DNA from: Sideroxydans sp.
GTDB taxonomy: Bacteria > Pseudomonadota > Gammaproteobacteria > Burkholderiales > Gallionellaceae
DNA length: 64,000 nucleotides
NCBI GenBank assembly: GCA_024636935.1
Contig: JAGXGC010000022.1
Location: 85,168-149,167, forward strand
Reading direction: 5' to 3'
Under the pieces are notes generated by a model that saw only the letters and a list, made by a program, of their open reading frames with translations, was not told where the DNA came from and made no database searches. This document shows, one piece after another, positions 43,702-54,873 of this stretch. A program made the position numbers and the translations under genes. Position 1 is the stretch's first letter. Every line of letters begins with the position of its first letter.

Positions 43702-44586
43702 TCAATTATTTTGCTGGCTTCCGGCTTGTTGCTTAGCCATAGATTCTTGTTTTTCAAGTTCAGCCAATTCAGTCGCCGTCTTCTCACGGTCTGCCTTGGC
43801 CTTTGCCAAAGCTGCTTTTGCACGGCGCAAAGCATCGCTCTCACCGGCTGGTTTGTCAGTCTTCTTCGCCTCTTCGCGCACGACTTCGCGTGTGGCCTGT
43901 ACGACCGCCTTGTCCTGTTCCGACAAACGGATACGCGCCGCGCCGATCTGCTGTAACAAACCTTGCAGCAGATCGGCGAGCTGTTCTGCCGGTGCCGCAC
44001 TCTCATCCACGACTGTCGGAGCGGGTACCTCAGGCACGGCCGGCGTCACCGGGCTGCAATCCTTGGCGCGATTCGCCCAACTACCGCGCGTCTCTTCCGG
44101 AGGCAACACGGCGTTGTTGTTCACGCAATCCAGTTGCGACCGAGCCGTTCCGCCGACGGGCGGTAGCGGCTTGAGCACGATGGTGCGTTCCGGCGTCAGC
44201 GGCCCCACGCCTTTCAGTGTGCCCAACAGTTGCTGACGGTCCGACGCGGCCTGCTGTCTTTCCTGTTCGGCCTGTTTTTGCTTGGCGGCCTGCTGTTTCT
44301 TTTGAAACTCGGTGGCGGCCTTGTCTTCCGCCGGCTTAGCCTTGCCCTTCTCCTGTCCGGTGCGCGGATACTTTCCCGGCTTGTAGTAGCAGCCACCGCT
44401 GTAATCGCCTGCTGGCCGGCTCATGCGGTATGAGTTGCATTCGCTCTCCCTTGCCCAGCAATGACCGAACGAACCGGAATGCTTCCGCACCACAGCCGAC
44501 CAGTCTAGGCAGTACTCCGCCTGTGCCAACGCGCTCCATGCCAACATGCCGAGCGCGATACTGATTCGAATAGTGCGCCCGCTCAT
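43702..44586 (-). CDS. Secreted coiled-coil protein of unknown function
   Basis: A 294-residue protein with a signal peptide (about 1-23, ...SALAQAE), a small cysteine-containing N-terminal domain (CLDWSAVV...GHCWARESECN, four or five cysteines that could pair in the periplasm), a glutamine/lysine-rich coiled coil (KKQQAAKQKQAEQERQQAAS) and a second coiled coil near the C-terminus. No family recognised. It overlaps the FecR-domain gene by 4 bases. Confidence 0.7.
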   Translation of the reverse strand: MSGRTIRISIALGMLAWSALAQAEYCLDWSAVVRKHSGSFGHCWARESECNSYRMSRPAGDYSGGCYYKPGKYPRTGQEKGKAKPAEDKAATEFQKKQQAAKQKQAEQERQQAASDRQQLLGTLKGVGPLTPERTIVLKPLPPVGGTARSQLDCVNNNAVLPPEETRGSWANRAKDCSPVTPAVPEVPAPTVVDESAAPAEQLADLLQGLLQQIGAARIRLSEQDKAVVQATREVVREEAKKTDKPAGESDALRRAKAALAKAKADREKTATELAELEKQESMAKQQAGSQQNN

Positions 44587-45470
44587 TGTCCGCCCCCTTC
44601 CGGCGCCAGCGGCTCGGGCGGCAGGAAACCCCGGCCCGAGATATAGCGGCGTTGCGTGCCCGCCGCGACCTCGAACGCCTGCTCACCCGCCACTGACATG
44701 ACAGAGACGACGCCTTCGCTCACCCGGACCAATGTCGTGTCGGCATCCGCCTGCACTTCGAAACGCGTACCGCGCACCGCGATCACCACACTGGGCGTGC
44801 GCACTTCGAACTTGCTGCCCATCTTCAATTTGATCCCTTTGATGAAACGGCCATAACCATATTTCAGCTCACCCAGAAAACCGGACACCACGTCGTCCTC
44901 CACCACCGTGAAGGCGCTGCTCTCGTTCAGTTGGATCTCGCCGCTACCGTCCGCCACGAACAGTCGCGCCTTACCGCCCGCCATCGTCTCGATGCTTTCA
45001 CCGGCCCGTGCCGCCCCCAGCACGGTGGCGCGATAGGAACCATCCCGCTGGCGCACGCGCACCTCGCCTTCCACCGGCACCACCAGCGCCCCCACTGGTC
45101 GGTTCGAATCCGTCCAGAATGTCATCTCCTGAACGGTGCGCTCCCGCGCTACCAATAATGCACGGGCTCTCCTGAGTAGCTTTTGCGCATCTTCAACACC
45201 CAGCCGTGATTCAGCCACCGCAACTTCGGACATGCTGATAGCTTCTTTGTCGTTCGCCAGCGTCGAGTCGCGCAGCACCGCTTGCGCGACTCGCAGATCG
45301 GATTCTGCAATTGACACGCGATCCAGCGCCTTCTGAACAGAAGCAGCTGCTTGCTCGTTCAATTGAATCGCAAAGGCTAAGGCCTTTTGCGCAGTACCTT
45401 CAGCACTGGAGATAGGTGAATAGATGAATAGACAGAGCAGGATCGGCAGTAATGCGAGCCTAGTTTTCAT
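44583..45470 (-). CDS. Secreted FecR-domain protein
   Basis: A 295-residue protein with a signal peptide (LALLPILLCLFIYSPISSAE), a helical coiled part (about 25-110) and a FecR domain (about 125-270: SIETMAGGKARLFVADGSGE, FEVRTPSVVIAVRGTRFEVQ, LVRVSEGVVSVM). Unlike TonB-linked FecR sensors it has no membrane anchor before the domain, a form common in secreted FecR proteins of unknown role. The start at 45470 has no good ribosome binding site; an ATG at 45494 is an alternative. Confidence 0.75.
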   Translation of the reverse strand: MKTRLALLPILLCLFIYSPISSAEGTAQKALAFAIQLNEQAAASVQKALDRVSIAESDLRVAQAVLRDSTLANDKEAISMSEVAVAESRLGVEDAQKLLRRARALLVARERTVQEMTFWTDSNRPVGALVVPVEGEVRVRQRDGSYRATVLGAARAGESIETMAGGKARLFVADGSGEIQLNESSAFTVVEDDVVSGFLGELKYGYGRFIKGIKLKMGSKFEVRTPSVVIAVRGTRFEVQADADTTLVRVSEGVVSVMSVAGEQAFEVAAGTQRRYISGRGFLPPEPLAPEGGGQ

Positions 45471-45682
45471 TGCGAAAATATATTGGGTAGACATGGTGAA
45501 GTTGTGGCGCAATCGGTTGAACGCTATCGCTCGAGAGGTCTGAGAACATCATACGTCAGTGCTTCATAGACTGTCAGTTTTGTGTATGGCACACCTTATG
45601 GCCTGCGCCGGTAATAGGTGGATATGTCACGAAATAAAAATTCCGTTGACGCCGCATGACAGGCATGACAATAATCCACCCC

Positions 45683-45787
45683 ATGAATTCCCTACACCTC
45701 CACCACTGCAATGTACGAGCCCTACCCGTCGCGATGAAGCGTGCGGTATGGCGTATTGCGCGTGGTGGCACGGGAGGTTCGCAGTAG
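45683..45787 (+). CDS. Putative leader peptide upstream of the EamA gene
   Basis: A 34-codon frame, MNSLHLHHCNVRALPVAMKR... ending ARGGTGGSQ, stands 30 bases before an intrinsic terminator hairpin and about 125 bases before the exporter ATG. The layout (short peptide, hairpin with T-run, gene) is that of transcription attenuation. Histidine, arginine and one tryptophan codon are possible sensing codons. No clear ribosome binding site; the call rests on layout. Confidence 0.45.
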   Translation: MNSLHLHHCNVRALPVAMKRAVWRIARGGTGGSQ

Positions 45788-45816
45788 TTTCGTATTACTC
45801 GTAACTGAATCTTCCC

Positions 45817-45851
45817 AAGGCCACAGACACCCCTCTGTGGCCTTTTTGTTT
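45817..45851 (+). terminator. Intrinsic terminator / probable attenuator before the EamA gene
   Basis: AAGGCCACAGA pairs with TCTGTGGCCTT around a 6-base loop and is followed by TTTTTGTTTTT. It lies 60 bases upstream of the exporter start in the plus direction with no full gene to terminate, hence the attenuator reading. Confidence 0.78.
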
Positions 45852-45910
45852 TTCACCGTTCGTATTTCGGCTCGCGCGAACGGCCTATGTATCGAGCCTT
45901 GGAGAAAATC

Positions 45911-46783
45911 ATGTCGTTACCGGCAGCATTTGTTTCTGTCGTCCTGATCTGGTCCACCACGCCACTCGCTATCAAATGGAGTTCGCTCGGGATCGGCTTC
46001 AGCTTTGCGGTCTTTTCGCGTATGGCGATCGGCGTCCTGCTATGCATCGCCCTGCTGGCGATGTTTCGCATTCGCTTTCCTATGCACCGCAAAGCACGAC
46101 AAGCATATCTGGCGGGCGGCGTGAGCATCTTTGCGGCGATGGGTTTCACCTACTGGTCTGCTCAGTACGTCAGCTCTGGAATGATCGCCGTGGTGTTCGG
46201 ACTTTCGCCGCTCATCACCAGTCTGGGGGCGATGATGTGGCTGGAAGAAGAGGCAATCACTCGCTACAAAGTGGCGGGAATGTTGCTCGGTTTGCTCGGC
46301 CTGATGATGGTGTTCCGTGGCGGACTAGATCTGGGGTCGAATGCCGGCATCGGCATCATCGCTCTATTGTGTGCTGTTTCTGCACAATCGATGGGCATGG
46401 TGAGGATCAAACATATTGGCGATGACAGTCCGCCGCTGGCCATGACTTGTGGATCGCTGCTGGTTTCGCTGCCGCTGTTCATGCTGGCCTGGTACGTATT
46501 GGATGGACATGTGCCATCCAGCGCGCCACAACAAGCCGTGGTGGCTACCTTATATCTGGGCGTGTTCGGCTCAGTGCTCGGTTTCGCAATGTATTTCTAT
46601 CTGATCAATCATATGGATACCGCACGTGTGGCACTGATCACGCTCATCACACCGGTGATGGCTTTACTGCTTGGACATGCACTGAACGACGAGACTATCT
46701 TGCCGCAGGTGTGGTTCGGCACGGCCAGTATCGTCCTCGGACTGGGTCTACATCAGTGGGGTGGGCGTCGGGTGAGCGCTTAA
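45911..46783 (+). CDS. EamA (DMT) family transporter
   Basis: A 290-residue inner-membrane protein with about ten hydrophobic helices arranged as two EamA halves (SVVLIWSTTPLAIKWSSLGI in the first; VATLYLGVFGSVLGFAMYFY in the second). Members export metabolites or amino acids; the substrate is unknown. ATG 45911 has GGAG 6 bases before it. It may be regulated by the leader/attenuator upstream. The gene ends at a strong terminator. Confidence 0.9.
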   Translation: MSLPAAFVSVVLIWSTTPLAIKWSSLGIGFSFAVFSRMAIGVLLCIALLAMFRIRFPMHRKARQAYLAGGVSIFAAMGFTYWSAQYVSSGMIAVVFGLSPLITSLGAMMWLEEEAITRYKVAGMLLGLLGLMMVFRGGLDLGSNAGIGIIALLCAVSAQSMGMVRIKHIGDDSPPLAMTCGSLLVSLPLFMLAWYVLDGHVPSSAPQQAVVATLYLGVFGSVLGFAMYFYLINHMDTARVALITLITPVMALLLGHALNDETILPQVWFGTASIVLGLGLHQWGGRRVSA

Positions 46784-46796
46784 CGCTATCCCATAA

Positions 46797-46832
46797 AAAA
46801 AGTGGCTGGTGCAACACACCAGCCACTTTTTC
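46797..46832. terminator. Bidirectional intrinsic terminator
   Basis: AAAAAGTGGCTGGTG pairs with CACCAGCCACTTTTT around CAACA, with A- and T-runs on both sides. It separates the convergent EamA and ectD genes. Confidence 0.92.
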
Positions 46833-46880
46833 CCTTAGGCATGCTTACTCCCCAGCCGGTGCAACCGAACGGCACCTTTC

Positions 46881-47798
46881 CTATTCGACAGTTTCCGGGA
46901 CAAGACGCTCGATATGCTTGCGTGAACCGAGGAACTCGGGACGCGCCGGTTTGTGGCAAAACGGTTCCACGACACGATTACTGATCGCGTTGTAAACAAA
47001 GAACACGTTCGAACGAGGATCCGGCGTGATGTTGCTATTGGAGCCGTGCATCACATTGCAGTCGAAGATGATCACCGACCCCGGCTTTGCGATGGCACCG
47101 ACCAACCCGTGTCGCGCCTGCAACTCGGTGAGCAGCTCATCTTCTGGCACCCCGTAATCCTGCTTCTTGAGCGACGCCTTGTAGTGTTCGTCCGGCGTCT
47201 CGCCGCTGCACACGGCATATGATTTGTGAGAACCGGGCATCAACATCAATGCACCGTTATAAGGGTTGTTCTCGGTCAGCGTAATCGACATGCTGAGCGC
47301 ACGCATGGACGGCATACCATCCTCGACATGCCACGTTTCAAAATCGGAATGCCAGTAGAACTCTTTGCCCCGGAAGCCGGGTTTGTAATTGAGTCGTGAC
47401 TGGTGGATGTAGACCTCGTCATCCAGCAAGCCACGTGCGACCTCGGCCAGACGCGCGTCCGCCGCCAAGCGCTGGAACAACGGACTGATGGTGTGCACAC
47501 TGAACACAGAGCGGACATCACCGCTTCCGGGCTCGGTGATGACACCATCACTACTGCGCAAAGTCGCATCGTTGCGCAGCAGATCCAACTCTTCCTGGAA
47601 ACTTGCGACCTCCTCGGCAGAGAAGACTTCGGGCAGCACCAAAAATCCATCGCGTTCGTATTGCGCTACTTGTTCTGCGGTGATGTACTGAAGCAAGCTA
47701 ACTGGCGGCGGAGCATAGACCACAGGATCGACCCGGGGAATCAATCTCACGCTAGCATTGCCGCGTGATGGATACTTATCTACTACTTCGCTCGTCAA
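46881..47798 (-). CDS. ectD: EctD, ectoine 5-hydroxylase
   Basis: A roughly 305-residue Fe(II)/2-oxoglutarate dioxygenase with the EctD pattern: PSRGNASVRLIPRVDPVVY, the FYWHSDFETWHVEDGMPSMR signature including the H-x-D iron ligands, and NVMHGSNSNITPDPRSNVFF with the distal histidine. It converts ectoine to 5-hydroxyectoine. I place the start at a TTG with AAGGAG 8 bases upstream; an ATG at 47816 has no such signal. Last gene of the ectABCD operon. Confidence 0.93.
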   Translation of the reverse strand: MTSEVVDKYPSRGNASVRLIPRVDPVVYAPPPVSLLQYITAEQVAQYERDGFLVLPEVFSAEEVASFQEELDLLRNDATLRSSDGVITEPGSGDVRSVFSVHTISPLFQRLAADARLAEVARGLLDDEVYIHQSRLNYKPGFRGKEFYWHSDFETWHVEDGMPSMRALSMSITLTENNPYNGALMLMPGSHKSYAVCSGETPDEHYKASLKKQDYGVPEDELLTELQARHGLVGAIAKPGSVIIFDCNVMHGSNSNITPDPRSNVFFVYNAISNRVVEPFCHKPARPEFLGSRKHIERLVPETVE

Positions 47799-47845
47799 CT
47801 TCGCTCTCCTTTTCATCACATGTTAAAACTGGAGTGTTGTGATAT

Positions 47846-48244
47846 TCAACCCTCTACTGTTTCCGCTTGCAGTTCATATGCACCCTGCTCGTTGTGTACT
47901 TCTTTTCCATTCAACGGTGGGTTGAACACACAGGCCATCTTCATCTCTGACTTGGCACGCAGGATATGTTTGTCGTGTTGATCCAACGCGTAGACGGTGC
48001 CCGCCGCGATGGGATGTATCTGCCCGCTGGCCAGGTCTTCGATCTCGCCTTCGCCACTGATGCAATACACTGACTCAAGATGGTTCTGGTAGTGCATGGT
48101 CAGGTTGGCACCGGCATAGATGGTGGTAATGTGGAACGAGAATCCCATGCCGTCGTTCTTCAGCAGCAGACGTGCGCTCTCCCATCCTTCGCTCACCACA
48201 CGGCGCTCGCCGCTTTCTGCTTCACGCAATGTTCTGACTATCAA
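47846..48244 (-). CDS. ectC: EctC, ectoine synthase
   Basis: A 132-residue cupin with [40 protein letters not shown] and [20 protein letters not shown], all diagnostic of L-ectoine synthase, which closes N-gamma-acetyl-diaminobutyrate to ectoine. The start codon is TTG with GAGGAAAA upstream. It lies between ectB and ectD. Confidence 0.96.
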   Translation of the reverse strand: MIVRTLREAESGERRVVSEGWESARLLLKNDGMGFSFHITTIYAGANLTMHYQNHLESVYCISGEGEIEDLASGQIHPIAAGTVYALDQHDKHILRAKSEMKMACVFNPPLNGKEVHNEQGAYELQAETVEG

Positions 48245-48271
48245 TTTATTTTCCTCTTCACTTGTTGATAT

Positions 48272-50166
<1,895 letters not shown>

Positions 50167-50474
50167 AAATCATTTACTGCCCCAGCGTGCCTTTTGGGTT
50201 GGTTCGAAGAATTTATCTTTTTACCGTAACACAGCAATAGCCTCATGCCAAACCCGGACTAAGTGCATTTCCGTCTGCAATCGGCTCTCATCGCCGCGAA
50301 CAGTACGATGCAGCGAATCAAAAGACCTCAAATAAAAAGTGACGATCGGCTCTCACCAGCGCTTACATCCCAATCTGACTCGTAAAACACCATCATTAAG
50401 TCACACTACCAGCAGGGATGTTGCACTTGTGATCTGCGATAGACTCCCGCGCCTTGTCATGCCCCATCGAACAT
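50167..50474. other. Divergent intergenic region, ectA / endonuclease
   Basis: No gene is supported in these 308 bases. They should hold the ectABCD promoter and that of the nuclease gene. The phrase CGGCTCTCA occurs twice (about 50280 and 50346). No regulator of the EctR type is encoded nearby. Confidence 0.5.
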
Positions 50475-51212
50475 ATGCAGCGCCTTGTCTTCGCCTTTTT
50501 CTTTGCAGTCTCTTTATCTTTAGCACCTCACGCTTCAGCCAACCAAAACGACTTCGAACGATGTCGCCAAGTCTTCGCCAACGGTGAGCCGCCACTCATC
50601 AAGAAACAAGATGCCCAGCAACTTCGCGCACTCTGCTTCAGTGCTTTCGCAGTGTTGCACTCCGGCCAAAGCCGCACGCCGCTCTACGTCGCAGAGCGAC
50701 TGAATCGAAAGACCCTGCAAGGTGCACATGAGAAACGTAAGGACAAGTTCTTCGCCGATGCGCGTCTGCCCCGTGCTGAACGCGCAGAGCTAAGCGACTA
50801 CAAAGGCTCAGGCTACGACCGCGGCCACATGGCCCCCGCCGCAGACATGACCACACCGGAATCGATGGCGCAGAGTTTCTCACTCGCCAACATGGTGCCG
50901 CAGGCCCCGATCAACAACCGCAATGCATGGGCAGGGATAGAGAAATCCACGCGCAAATATGTGATGCGCGCTACGAGTGATGTGTATGTGATCAGCGGCC
51001 CAGTTTTCGACGGCGCCCCCTCCACCATCGGAACCAACCACGTCTGGGTGCCAACACACCTGTTCAAGCTAGTCTATGATCCGTCAGCGAATAAGGCGTG
51101 GGCGCATTGGATCGACAATCAGGATGCCGCGAAAGTCGGCAAGCCGATCAGCTACACAGAGTTGGTAAAGCGGACCGGAATAAGCTTCTTACCCAACTTC
51201 CATGGCAGTTAA
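50475..51212 (+). CDS. Secreted DNA/RNA non-specific endonuclease (NUC1 type)
   Basis: A 245-residue protein with a signal peptide (about 1-23, ...APHASA) and the beta-beta-alpha metal nuclease signature DRGHMAPAAD (catalytic His) followed by SFSLANMVPQAPINNRNAWAG with the metal-binding Asn. It is a sugar-nonspecific nuclease for nutrient scavenging or extracellular DNA turnover. The start is placed at the ATG giving a correct signal peptide. Confidence 0.92.
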   Translation: MQRLVFAFFFAVSLSLAPHASANQNDFERCRQVFANGEPPLIKKQDAQQLRALCFSAFAVLHSGQSRTPLYVAERLNRKTLQGAHEKRKDKFFADARLPRAERAELSDYKGSGYDRGHMAPAADMTTPESMAQSFSLANMVPQAPINNRNAWAGIEKSTRKYVMRATSDVYVISGPVFDGAPSTIGTNHVWVPTHLFKLVYDPSANKAWAHWIDNQDAAKVGKPISYTELVKRTGISFLPNFHGS

Positions 51213-51266
51213 AATCACCCGCTTAATAAATCCACGTCATACACCGAATCAACTTGGGAATAAAAA

Positions 51267-51653
51267 ATGAGAACTTTGATACGAATGTTTTTCCGCACAC
51301 TGCGTTTAGTGTTGATGCCGTTCATGCTGCTATGGGCGAAACTGGCGATGCCCAAGGGCGTGGCGCGCAGTACTGAGGCGCAGCAGCAGGTGGCTCTTGA
51401 GTGTAGCCAGATGGCGCTGTATCAATTCAAGACTTGCCCGTTCTGCATCAAGGTGCGGCATGAGATGGGACGCTTGTCGTTGCCGATCACACTGCGCGAT
51501 GCACAGCATGATGCGGAACATAAAGAGGCTTTGTTGCAGGGTGGCGGCAAGGTGCAGACGCCTTGTCTGCGCATCACCGGTGCTGATGGTCAGGTGCAGT
51601 GGATGTACGAGTCCGGCGACATCATCCAATATCTGCAGCAGCGTTTTGCGTGA
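51267..51653 (+). CDS. Membrane-anchored glutaredoxin
   Basis: A 128-residue protein with an N-terminal hydrophobic helix (about 8-25) and a glutaredoxin domain whose active site is CPFC (57-60), followed by the TPCLRI cis-Pro loop and a YESGDIIQYLQQRF end (glutathione-binding). A thiol oxidoreductase attached to the membrane. It follows the nuclease gene by 54 bases and may be co-transcribed. Confidence 0.9.
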   Translation: MRTLIRMFFRTLRLVLMPFMLLWAKLAMPKGVARSTEAQQQVALECSQMALYQFKTCPFCIKVRHEMGRLSLPITLRDAQHDAEHKEALLQGGGKVQTPCLRITGADGQVQWMYESGDIIQYLQQRFA

Positions 51654-52089
51654 TTGGATTGATTCAGTTTGGCGGGTTTAGACGCAGCCAAACATTGCGC
51701 GATAGTTACGCCGCGTACAATGTTTGACTGGAATTCGGCCAAAGCGGACTGTGGAGAATCGCTGAAAAGGCAGTCTCTTATGTCGAGGGGGATGTCCGCT
51801 TCACGCTCAACAGCGGCCGTTCAAAACTACGAGTTCGCTGATGATCGACCGTCTCTTGCTAACCCATAGCAGCCGTTGGATATTTTAAAAATTGGCTATC
51901 AATTCGATCTAATGAAATGTCAGCTTTTAAGTTTTCAGAACCTTCAGTTTTATAAAATAAAACTTTAAAAAAACGGCCCGCAGTGGCAACACCATTTGGC
52001 AGCACCTACCAAAGCTGACTTTCTGGATTGAGCCTCCCTACTTCAGAGACTCACTATAGAGTTGCTCAACCACCATCATCTCAGCTGCA
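51654..52089. other. Decayed intergenic stretch
   Basis: No intact gene in these 436 bases. The first 220 bases read as fragmentary GC-rich sequence (AGCGGAC...GCAGCCGTTGG motifs near 51745-51875) like that around the dispersed repeat family at 56-63 kb; the second half is AT-rich. No terminator is obvious. Confidence 0.5.
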
Positions 52090-54873
52090 CTATTTTTCAT
52101 TGGAATCTTCTGCCTTGTTCCAATCTGCAGGGGTGGCACAGCGTTGCAAAAGTCTACAGGAGTCGCAGCCAGGGGCAGCAATTAGTGATCGGAACTCGTC
52201 AGCTGGCAGGGGCTTTGCGAACAAGTAGCCCTGCAAAAATTCGCAGCCCAAATCAATGAGAAAATCCCGCTGCGCCGAAGTCTCAACTCCCTCGGCAACG
52301 ACTTCGATATGAATAGATTTCGCCAGCGCGATAATCATGCGGACAATCTGTGATTCGTTAGCTCCTTCCGGTAACCCTTCGACAAAACTACGATCAATTT
52401 TCAAGGTGTCAATCGGCAGGCGCCTAAGATAGGAAAGACTCGAGTAGCCGGTGCCGAAGTCGTCCAGTGCGAGGCGAATTCCAAGCTGCTGTAGGCGATG
52501 CAGCAATACTAGCGAGTGTTCTGGATTGCGCAACACCACGCTTTCAGTCAATTCAAATTCTATATATTTTGTCTGCACGCCAGTTTCGTCAAATATATGT
52601 TCGACGGATTCCACAAAAAAGTCCGACTCAAGCTGAATTGCCGAGAGATTTACCGATATTAGGCGCGGTTTAAGGCCTTCTTTTTGCCACGCAACGAGTT
52701 GCATACAGGCATTGCGGAGCACCCACTCGCCAATACTGATAATGAGCGAGGATTCCTCAGCTAGTGGAATAAATCTGTCAGGAGGGACGAGGCCAAGACG
52801 CGGATGATGCCAGCGGATCAGTGCTTCGGCACCACAAATCGAGTTGCTGACAACGCAGTGCTTTGGCTGATAGTAAAGCTCAAGTTCGTTTCGTTTCAAT
52901 GCATGCCGTAAATCTTGTTCTAACTCCATGCGATCCATTGCACTGCTATTCATGGTGGTATCAAAGTAGCGAAACTGGTTTTTTCCGGCGGATTTGGCTG
53001 TGTACATGGCGGTGTCAGCATTTTTGAGCAAGGTCGCCGCGTCATCACCATCAATGGGGTACATGCTGATTCCGATCGAGGTCGTAACTTGAAATTCGTG
53101 ACCGTTCAGATCAAGTGGTTGCGACACAGCTTCTATGATCTTGCTTGCAACTTGAGATATATCTAGGTCACTGTCGAGCTGTGCCAAAACCACAATGAAC
53201 TCATCGCCGCCGAGTCTAGCCACGGTGTCAGAAGCGCGCACCGTGTCCTTTAGGCGGGTGGACACCGTCATCAAAAGCTTATCTCCACTATCATGTCCGA
53301 GCGAATCATTGACCCACTTGAAATTATCGAGGTCAAGGAACAGCACGCAAATCGATTGGTTGGTTCGTTGCGAGAGATTAATCGCGCTTTGCAAACGATC
53401 GAGCAGTCGGTAGCGGTTGGGTAGGCCGGTCAATGCATCGTGGTTGGCTAGGTGGATATAGCGTTCCTCTTGCTGTTTACGTTCAGTAATATCAAGAAAG
53501 GTGCCTACATAGTTAGTAACCATACCTGTAGCGTCGCGTACCACGTTGATGTTGAGCCATTTTGGATAGACCGAACCATCCTTGCGTCTGTCAACCACTT
53601 CGCCAGACCAGGTGCCGGACTCCTTGATTTGTTGCCACATCGCTTTATAGAATTCGCGCGGCTCGCGACCGGAAGAAAGAATGCGCGGGTTTTTTCCGAA
53701 CACTTCTTCTTCTGTATAGCCAGTAAATCGAGTGAATGCGGCATTCACTGCCAGAATATTGTTGTCGTGGTCAGTAATTAGGATTGCTTCGTTGCCGCTG
53801 GCGAACACCATAGACCAGAGGCGATGCTGGGCTTCTCCAACTTTGCGTTCGTATTCGCGCTGCATGATCTGCTCTGACATCCCCTCTATGGCGTTAGCCA
53901 CTTCGCTGATTTCGTCTATCTTGCTATCGCGTGCGAGGTTTAGCTTCTCCTCTAGCAACGGGGTCGATTGGTGCTTCTCAGAGAATTCCTCTACTGCGCC
54001 ACCAAGATTTTTGATGCGGCGAGCGTTGCGCATCAGCCAGAAGCCGAGAGTAAACCAGAGGATCAGGCCATCAATGACCGGAATCGTGGCGGCACTGACC
54101 GTCAATTCAGTTACCGTAAAAAGCGCTTTGATGGGCGCATCAATGCGCAGGAAGGTTATTTCAGAGTCATCTGTGCTCCAGGGGATTTTCCGTTCTTCAA
54201 TATTATCAAGTCGGGTTGTGGGGTGTTTAAGCCGATCCAAACCTCCCTGTCCGTCAGAGCTGGCAATGAAATTGCCGTCGTTCATTATTGCTAGTGCGAT
54301 GCCCGGCGTCGCCAAATTAAACAATAGCGCATTGTCAATTTTGTAGAACACGGCCATGTGTCCGTTGCCTGAAGCACCAAGCCAGATGGGCGCAACAAAC
54401 ACCCGGTACAGATTTCCTTCATCCTTCGACAAATACCAGCCACTTTCCACGTCGGGCGAAACTGGAATTTTATTAAGATTAAGCTCGCTGCCGAAATCGA
54501 AGACTTTGTCACCCTTCCGGTTCTGAATGAGCATGTACTGAAAGCGCCGGTTCGTGCCCTGCACCGTCATGAATGCCTGAAGATTGGTAACGCTGGTTTT
54601 TTTATCTTCCAGCAGCCGAGTGACTTCGAGGCGTATCTTGAAGTCATGGGCCTGAAGATTCCAGTCACGATCCAACTGCATCAGTCGCGTCCGGTAGAAT
54701 GTCGCCAGACTTTCAGCATGCTCGTGCGCTGACTTTTGCAGAGCAATTGAGTAAAGCTTATAGCTCGATACTCCAAGCAGTAAAACGAACAGCCCGAGGC
54801 TGAAGATTAGACGCAGACCTGCTTGGCGAGTGATCGAGTTGGACTTCAAGCTTAGTCGCTCCGTCCAGCCCAT
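52090..54873 (-). CDS. Membrane sensor PAS-GGDEF-EAL c-di-GMP enzyme
   Basis: A 927-residue protein with an N-terminal helix (about 20-40), a periplasmic sensor region (about 41-255), a second helix (about 260-280), HAMP-like linker, PAS (about 350-470), GGDEF (RLGGDEFIVVL, I-site RASD) and EAL (AEALIRWHH, IEFELTESVVL, LDDFGTGYSSL, VVAEGVETS). Both catalytic domains look complete. Its start overlaps the end of the substrate-binding protein gene by 22 bases, so the two are almost certainly coupled. Confidence 0.9.
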   Translation of the reverse strand: MGWTERLSLKSNSITRQAGLRLIFSLGLFVLLLGVSSYKLYSIALQKSAHEHAESLATFYRTRLMQLDRDWNLQAHDFKIRLEVTRLLEDKKTSVTNLQAFMTVQGTNRRFQYMLIQNRKGDKVFDFGSELNLNKIPVSPDVESGWYLSKDEGNLYRVFVAPIWLGASGNGHMAVFYKIDNALLFNLATPGIALAIMNDGNFIASSDGQGGLDRLKHPTTRLDNIEERKIPWSTDDSEITFLRIDAPIKALFTVTELTVSAATIPVIDGLILWFTLGFWLMRNARRIKNLGGAVEEFSEKHQSTPLLEEKLNLARDSKIDEISEVANAIEGMSEQIMQREYERKVGEAQHRLWSMVFASGNEAILITDHDNNILAVNAAFTRFTGYTEEEVFGKNPRILSSGREPREFYKAMWQQIKESGTWSGEVVDRRKDGSVYPKWLNINVVRDATGMVTNYVGTFLDITERKQQEERYIHLANHDALTGLPNRYRLLDRLQSAINLSQRTNQSICVLFLDLDNFKWVNDSLGHDSGDKLLMTVSTRLKDTVRASDTVARLGGDEFIVVLAQLDSDLDISQVASKIIEAVSQPLDLNGHEFQVTTSIGISMYPIDGDDAATLLKNADTAMYTAKSAGKNQFRYFDTTMNSSAMDRMELEQDLRHALKRNELELYYQPKHCVVSNSICGAEALIRWHHPRLGLVPPDRFIPLAEESSLIISIGEWVLRNACMQLVAWQKEGLKPRLISVNLSAIQLESDFFVESVEHIFDETGVQTKYIEFELTESVVLRNPEHSLVLLHRLQQLGIRLALDDFGTGYSSLSYLRRLPIDTLKIDRSFVEGLPEGANESQIVRMIIALAKSIHIEVVAEGVETSAQRDFLIDLGCEFLQGYLFAKPLPADEFRSLIAAPGCDSCRLLQRCATPADWNKAEDSNEK

